Source: an uncultured Candidatus Entotheonella sp. (GTDB lineage Bacteria; Tectomicrobia; Entotheonellia; Entotheonellales; Entotheonellaceae). Taken from it: 64,000 nucleotides of DNA. The notes beneath the pieces were generated by a model, which saw only the letters and a program-made list of their open reading frames with translations, ran no database searches and had not been told where the DNA came from. A program made the position numbers and the translations under genes. Within the stretch, counting starts at the first letter, position 1. Every line of letters starts with the position of its first letter. Below, piece by piece: positions 60,184 through 64,000 of this stretch. Where the stretch lies: assembly GCA_951828535.1 (NCBI GenBank), contig OX639990.1, positions 2,157,300 to 2,221,299 of the forward strand, written 5' to 3'.

Positions 60184-61584
60184 TTGCAGTCGCCGCCGTT
60201 TGAATCCCCCTTTGGCCGCGTCTTGACGGTCAGCCAGATCACCCAGGAAATCAAGGAGATTCTGGAGGATTCCTACCCCTTGGTGTGGATCGAGGGCGAG
60301 ATATCCAACCTGCGCCTGGTGCAAAGCGGCCACGCCTATTTCACGCTCAAAGACGCCAAAAGCCAGCTGCGCACGGTCATGTTCCGCTCGTCGGTGCGGC
60401 AACTGCCGTTCACGCCGGAGGCGGGCATGCAGGTGATCGCACGCGGGCGCCTGAGCGTCTATGAGCCGCGCGGCGACTACCAGTTAATCGCCGAAGGGAT
60501 CGAGCCGAAGGGCATCGGCGCGCTGCAAATCGCCTTCGAGCAATTGAAGGAACGGCTATTCCAGGAAGGGCTGTTCGACGAAGACCGCAAGCTGCCCCTG
60601 CCCGTGATGCCGCAGCGCATCGGCATCGTCACCTCGCCTACCGGCGCCGCCATCCGCGACATCATCCAGGTCGCGCACCGGCGCTCCGCCAACGTTCACC
60701 TGTTTCTCTATCCGGTGCGGGTGCAGGGCAACGAAGCCGCCGGGGAAATCGTGCGGGCCATCGCGGCGCTGAACGCCTTCGAACCGCCCCTCGACGTGCT
60801 GATCGTGGGCCGCGGCGGCGGCTCGCTGGAAGACCTGTGGGCGTTCAACGAAGAAGCCGTGGCCTGGGCGGTCGCCGGCTCGGAGATTCCGATCATCTCG
60901 GCGGTTGGGCACGAGACCGATACCACCATCGCCGATTTCGTTGCCGACCTGCGCGCCTCCACGCCCTCGGCAGCGGCGGAGCTGGTGGTCAAGAGCGCCG
61001 AAGAACTGAGCCAGCAAGCCGGGGCGCTGCTGGCACGCATGCACAACGTTGTGCAGCATACCCTCATGCGCTCGGCCACCGCCCTGGAGCACCTGTCTTC
61101 GACGCGCCCGTTCCGCGCACCGCACCGCTTCGTGCAAGCGCGGCAGCAGCAGGTCGACGACCTGATGCTGCAACTCGACAAAGCCTGGCTGAACGACATG
61201 CAGGACCGCACCCGGCGCCTGGAAACCGCCGCCAAAGCCCTGGGCAGGTCGAACCCGCGCTGGCGCTGGCAGCGGCAGCACGCGCATCTGGACATCCAAC
61301 GCCGCCGCCTCGAGACGGCCACCCGATCCCGCCTCAACTTGCGCGATCAAACACTGCGCGGCCTCGGCGGCAAGCTGCATTCCCTCAGCCCCCTGGCCAT
61401 TCTGGCGCGCGGTTACGGCATTTGCCGCGACGCCGCCACGCAACAGCTCATCACCCGTGCCGCGCCCGTGCAACCAGGGCAGCACGTGGAACTTGTTCTG
61501 CACGACGGACAACTCGCCTGCACGGTTGACGATGTCCGAGAAAAAGAAGCCCCTCCGCTAGAGGAAGGGGTTGGGGAAGGGTAA
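60184..61584 (+). CDS. xseA: Exodeoxyribonuclease VII large subunit
   Basis: 466 residues from the TTG at 60184 (GAGG site 9 bases upstream; TTG 60178 is possible). It has an N-terminal OB-fold (VLTVSQITQEIKEILE; LVWIEGEISNLRLVQSGHAY), then the catalytic part (RIGIVTSPTGAAIRDI; IVGRGGGSLEDLWAFNEE; SAVGHETDTTIADFVADLRA), then a coiled-coil C-terminus. With XseB it degrades single-stranded DNA. xseB follows after 5 bp. Confidence 0.95.
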   Translation: MQSPPFESPFGRVLTVSQITQEIKEILEDSYPLVWIEGEISNLRLVQSGHAYFTLKDAKSQLRTVMFRSSVRQLPFTPEAGMQVIARGRLSVYEPRGDYQLIAEGIEPKGIGALQIAFEQLKERLFQEGLFDEDRKLPLPVMPQRIGIVTSPTGAAIRDIIQVAHRRSANVHLFLYPVRVQGNEAAGEIVRAIAALNAFEPPLDVLIVGRGGGSLEDLWAFNEEAVAWAVAGSEIPIISAVGHETDTTIADFVADLRASTPSAAAELVVKSAEELSQQAGALLARMHNVVQHTLMRSATALEHLSSTRPFRAPHRFVQARQQQVDDLMLQLDKAWLNDMQDRTRRLETAAKALGRSNPRWRWQRQHAHLDIQRRRLETATRSRLNLRDQTLRGLGGKLHSLSPLAILARGYGICRDAATQQLITRAAPVQPGQHVELVLHDGQLACTVDDVREKEAPPLEEGVGEG

Positions 61585-61589
61585 CGAAA

Positions 61590-61856
61590 ATGGCCGATCT
61601 GACCTTCGAGCAGGCACTGAAGCGCCTTGAGGAAATCGTCGAGGCGCTGGAAACTGACGATCTCGATCTGGAGAAATCCGTGCAGTTTTACGAGGAAGGG
61701 GTGTCGATGTACCGCCACTGCACGCAGCAGTTGCAGCGGGCTGAAAAGCGCATCGACATCCTGCAGGCCAACGATGACGGCACCCTGACCCCGGAACCCT
61801 TTGCGATTCAAGAAGAAAGCGGGGGTAGCAACGGTCAGGAGGAAATTCCGTTCTAA
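61590..61856 (+). CDS. xseB: Exodeoxyribonuclease VII small subunit
   Basis: 88 residues. The family core FEQALKRLEEIVEALETDDL and LEKSVQFYEEGVSMYRHC is complete. It binds XseA. The ispA gene starts 10 bp after its stop. Confidence 0.95.
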   Translation: MADLTFEQALKRLEEIVEALETDDLDLEKSVQFYEEGVSMYRHCTQQLQRAEKRIDILQANDDGTLTPEPFAIQEESGGSNGQEEIPF

Positions 61857-61866
61857 CGGAGGCTTG

Positions 61867-62760
61867 ATGCAACCCCTGGAGGCGTATCTGCAAGCGCAGC
61901 AACAACGTCTTGAGGCCGCTCTCGATCACCATCTCCCCACCCCTGACGCCGAGCCGCCGGTGCTGTCCGAGGCGATGCGCTACAGCGTGTTCGCCGGTGG
62001 CAAGCGTGTGCGCCCTGTCCTGCTGCTGGCAGCCACCGAGGCGGTCGGCGGCGACGGCGAGGCGGTGCTCCCCGCCGCCTGCGCCCTGGAATTCGTGCAC
62101 ACCTACTCGCTCATCCACGACGACCTGCCCGCCATGGACGACGATGATTACCGGCGCGGCCAGCTCACCAGCCACAAGGTTTTCGGCGAAGCGGTGGCCA
62201 TCCTCGCCGGCGACGCCCTGCTGACCTACGCGTTCGAAGTCATGGCCGGAGCCGACCTGACGAGCCGATTTGCGCCCGCCGTGTTGCTGCTAGCCACGCA
62301 CTGCTTGGCGCGCGCGGCAGGCTGGTCCGGCATGGTGGGGGGGCAAGTGGTGGACATGGCCTCGGAAGGCCGGGAGGTGCCGCTCGACGTGCTCGAATAC
62401 ATCCACCGCCGCAAGACCGCTGCCCTGATCGGCGCGGCCGTCACCATCGGCGGCTTGCTCGGTGGCGGCTCGACGACGCAATTGGAGGCGCTAAGACGCT
62501 ACGGGCAGGCCATCGGACTGGCGTTCCAGATCGCCGACGACGTCCTGGACGTAGAAGGCGACAGCGCCGCGCTGGGCAAACAGGCCGGGCAGGACGACAA
62601 GCACGGCAAGGCGACCTACCCGGCGCTGCTCGGGGTAGAAGCCTCGCGCCAGCATGCCGCGGCGTTGCTGGACGAGGCGCTCACGGCGCTCAGCGAGTTT
62701 GACGCCAGCGCCGAGCGGCTACGACAACTGGCCCGTTTCATCATAACCCGAAAGGCTTGA
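61867..62760 (+). CDS. ispA: Farnesyl diphosphate synthase
   Basis: 297 residues from the ATG at 61867. It has the first Asp-rich motif HDDLPAMDDDDYRRG, GKRVRPVLLL, the HKVFGEAVAILAGDALL helix, and the second Asp-rich motif FQIADDVLDVEGD. Short-chain prenyl synthase of the IspA type, making FPP for undecaprenyl and quinone synthesis. The order xseA-xseB-ispA is common in Proteobacteria. Confidence 0.95.
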   Translation: MQPLEAYLQAQQQRLEAALDHHLPTPDAEPPVLSEAMRYSVFAGGKRVRPVLLLAATEAVGGDGEAVLPAACALEFVHTYSLIHDDLPAMDDDDYRRGQLTSHKVFGEAVAILAGDALLTYAFEVMAGADLTSRFAPAVLLLATHCLARAAGWSGMVGGQVVDMASEGREVPLDVLEYIHRRKTAALIGAAVTIGGLLGGGSTTQLEALRRYGQAIGLAFQIADDVLDVEGDSAALGKQAGQDDKHGKATYPALLGVEASRQHAAALLDEALTALSEFDASAERLRQLARFIITRKA

Positions 62761-62771
62761 GTAGAGAGCGC

Positions 62772-63578
62772 ATGGCCGCCGAACGGGAACGACTCGACAT
62801 CCTGGTCTGGCAACGACAGTTGGCGCCAAGTCGCGCCCAGGCCCAGGCGCTGATCCTGGCGGGCAAAATCGCCGTGGACGGCCAGTGCCTGACGCAATGC
62901 GGGGCGCGGGTGGCCGCCCAGGCGGACGTGAAGTTACTAGGAGATCCAAGTCCGTACGTCAGCCGCGGCGGTGAGAAATTGGCGGCAGGTCTTGAGGCGT
63001 TTGATTGCCGGGTGCAGGATGCCACCGCCCTCGACGTCGGCGCCTCCACGGGCGGCTTTACCGACTGCCTCCTGCAAGCCGGCGCCCGGTGTGTCTACGC
63101 CGTGGACGTCGGCTACGGCCAGCTGCACTGGCGGCTGCGCAACGACCCGCGCGTCGTCGTGCGCGAACGCACCAACGCCCGCTACCTGACGCCGCATGAC
63201 TTCCCGGAACGCATGAGCTTCCTGACGGTGGACGCCTCGTTCATTTCGCTGCGCCTGCTGCTCCCCGCCCTCGTTCCCCTGCTGAAACCACAAGCCGAGG
63301 CGATTCTGCTCGTCAAACCGCAATTCGAAGTCGGAAAAGGCGAGGTCGGAAAAGGCGGTGTGGTGCGCGATGCGGGGCAGCACCGGCAGGTTTTGCAGGC
63401 GATTTTGACGGCGGCGCAAGGGTGCAAGCTGGCGCTGCGCGCGGCAATCCCCTCTCCCCTGCCGGGTCCCAAGGGAAACCGTGAATTTCTCGCCCATCTG
63501 ACCGCAGACACGCCACCCATGGCACAACGGGTACTGGACGACCTGTGTGTGCAGTTGACGAGCAACCCCGGTCGTTGA
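62772..63578 (+). CDS. tlyA: TlyA-family RNA methyltransferase (hemolysin-like)
   Basis: 268 residues from the ATG at 62772; a TTG at 62757 overlapping the ispA stop is an alternative. An S4 RNA-binding domain (RLDILVWQRQLAPSRAQAQA; ILAGKIAVDG) is followed by an FtsJ-like Rossmann domain (YVSRGGEKLAAGLEAF; ALDVGASTGGFTDCLLQAGA; LLVKPQFEVGK). TlyA methylates 2'-OH groups of 16S/23S rRNA. A GKGEVGKGG duplication near residue 200 is slightly unusual. Confidence 0.92.
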   Translation: MAAERERLDILVWQRQLAPSRAQAQALILAGKIAVDGQCLTQCGARVAAQADVKLLGDPSPYVSRGGEKLAAGLEAFDCRVQDATALDVGASTGGFTDCLLQAGARCVYAVDVGYGQLHWRLRNDPRVVVRERTNARYLTPHDFPERMSFLTVDASFISLRLLLPALVPLLKPQAEAILLVKPQFEVGKGEVGKGGVVRDAGQHRQVLQAILTAAQGCKLALRAAIPSPLPGPKGNREFLAHLTADTPPMAQRVLDDLCVQLTSNPGR

Positions 63579-63663
63579 CGCTCAGTGAGGTGGCGCCGGA
63601 AAATCGACCGGGGCGTTAAGGTGTATTTCCCCCGATTGCGGAAAGCCGAGCACGAGGATGGCC

Positions 63664-64000
63664 TCAACCCAAGTTCGCAAGGAACTCGTCGGTCGAAAGG
63701 ATTGCGTGGGCAAACCGCGGATAGCTGAGCTCGACGGCTGCGGTTTGCTCCTTCTGCGACATGCAGCCGACGGCATCCTTTATCATCGTTACATGGTAGC
63801 CCAGCTCAACAGCCTCACGGCCGGTGGCCTCCACGCATGTATTGGTCAACATGCCAGCCAACGCGACGTGGTCAATCCCGTGTTGCCGCAGGATCTGATT
63901 GAGATCGGTGTTGGCGAATCCACTCGCGCTCCAGTGCTCCAACGCGACCATGTCACCCGGTTCAGCCTTCAACCCGTTCAGAAATTCGCCGCGCGGCGTG
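63664..64000 (-). CDS. Isochorismatase-family cysteine hydrolase, C-terminal part
   Basis: The frame is open to the window end, so the 5' part is outside. The visible 112 codons contain TPRGEFLNGLKAEPGDMVAL, FANTDLNQILRQHGIDHVAL and the nucleophile-containing LTNTCVEATGREAVELGY of the isochorismatase/nicotinamidase fold. The reaction is not predictable without the N-terminal catalytic Asp and Lys. Confidence 0.88.
   Translation of the reverse strand, partial: TPRGEFLNGLKAEPGDMVALEHWSASGFANTDLNQILRQHGIDHVALAGMLTNTCVEATGREAVELGYHVTMIKDAVGCMSQKEQTAAVELSYPRFAHAILSTDEFLANLG

Overview
The window is high-GC DNA from a Gram-negative, probably proteobacterial, bacterium. It carries a TonB-dependent outer-membrane receptor, an exported substrate-binding protein, lipobox signal peptides, a B12 riboswitch and the chromosomal order xseA-xseB-ispA-tlyA. 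The mix of MmgE/PrpD, LLM flavin oxidoreductase, SMP-30, VOC and an actinobacterial-type DUF3151 protein suggests an uncultured or environmental lineage. I cannot name a genus. Elements are labelled IS-A, IS-B, IS-C (all IS3 family) and IS-D (IS5 family) only for use here.

Layout. 1-1550: end of a beta-propeller gene and a quinone oxidoreductase. 1551-13140: an accessory zone dominated by insertion sequences. It has a nested IS-B/IS-C/IS-A/IS-B mosaic (2213-6518), gene fragments (DUF4238, resolvase), a lipoprotein with a 57-residue partner, further full copies of IS-B and IS-A, and a brnT-brnA toxin-antitoxin locus with a perfect palindromic operator. 13400-18480: a minus-strand run of DUF4392, DUF3151, MmgE/PrpD, a small unknown gene and an ABC-F ATPase. 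18750-24330: mixed housekeeping and metabolic genes, including cvpA, VOC, SMP-30, a NYN nuclease-like gene, panC and an LLM oxidoreductase. 24350-28553: a translationally coupled pair, an AlbA_2/HATPase protein and a TrlF-type PHP-ABC ATPase, which looks like a defence module. 28790-31094: DNA glycosylase, sirtuin and queuosine-precursor transporter. 31142-34124: a degenerate island bounded by 76/77-bp direct repeats, holding a 3' tRNA-Met fragment with a terminator, an unknown gene and IS-D. 34278-36625: a kinase-like P-loop protein, a GH12-like lipoprotein, higBA, and antisense relics of a second brnTA and an Xre gene. 36995-41132: IS-C interrupted by IS-A and by IS-B, itself splitting a small gene.

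41235-45056: an SDR followed by three tandem exported AHL-lactonase-like metallo-hydrolases, each followed by a hairpin. 45090-49733: a Gld-type ABC exporter operon (ATPase, ABC-2 permease, GldG-like, DUF4340) ending in a Dph6-like PP-loop ATPase. 49730-51801: a broken antitoxin/PIN pair, DUF899 and a coiled-coil membrane protein. 51930-59927: a minus-strand cobalamin uptake and salvage cluster (cbiZ, cbiB, cobO, riboswitch, btuB, btuF, btuC, btuD). Together these genes take up corrinoids through the outer and inner membranes and remodel them. 60184-63578: xseA, xseB, ispA, tlyA, without the dxs often found between the last two. 63664-64000: the end of an isochorismatase-family gene.

The main themes are recent IS expansion, with three seemingly identical IS-A and three IS-B copies at the protein level, toxin-antitoxin locus decay, and a few intact functional clusters (B12 salvage, tandem lactonases, TrlF pair, Gld-type exporter).
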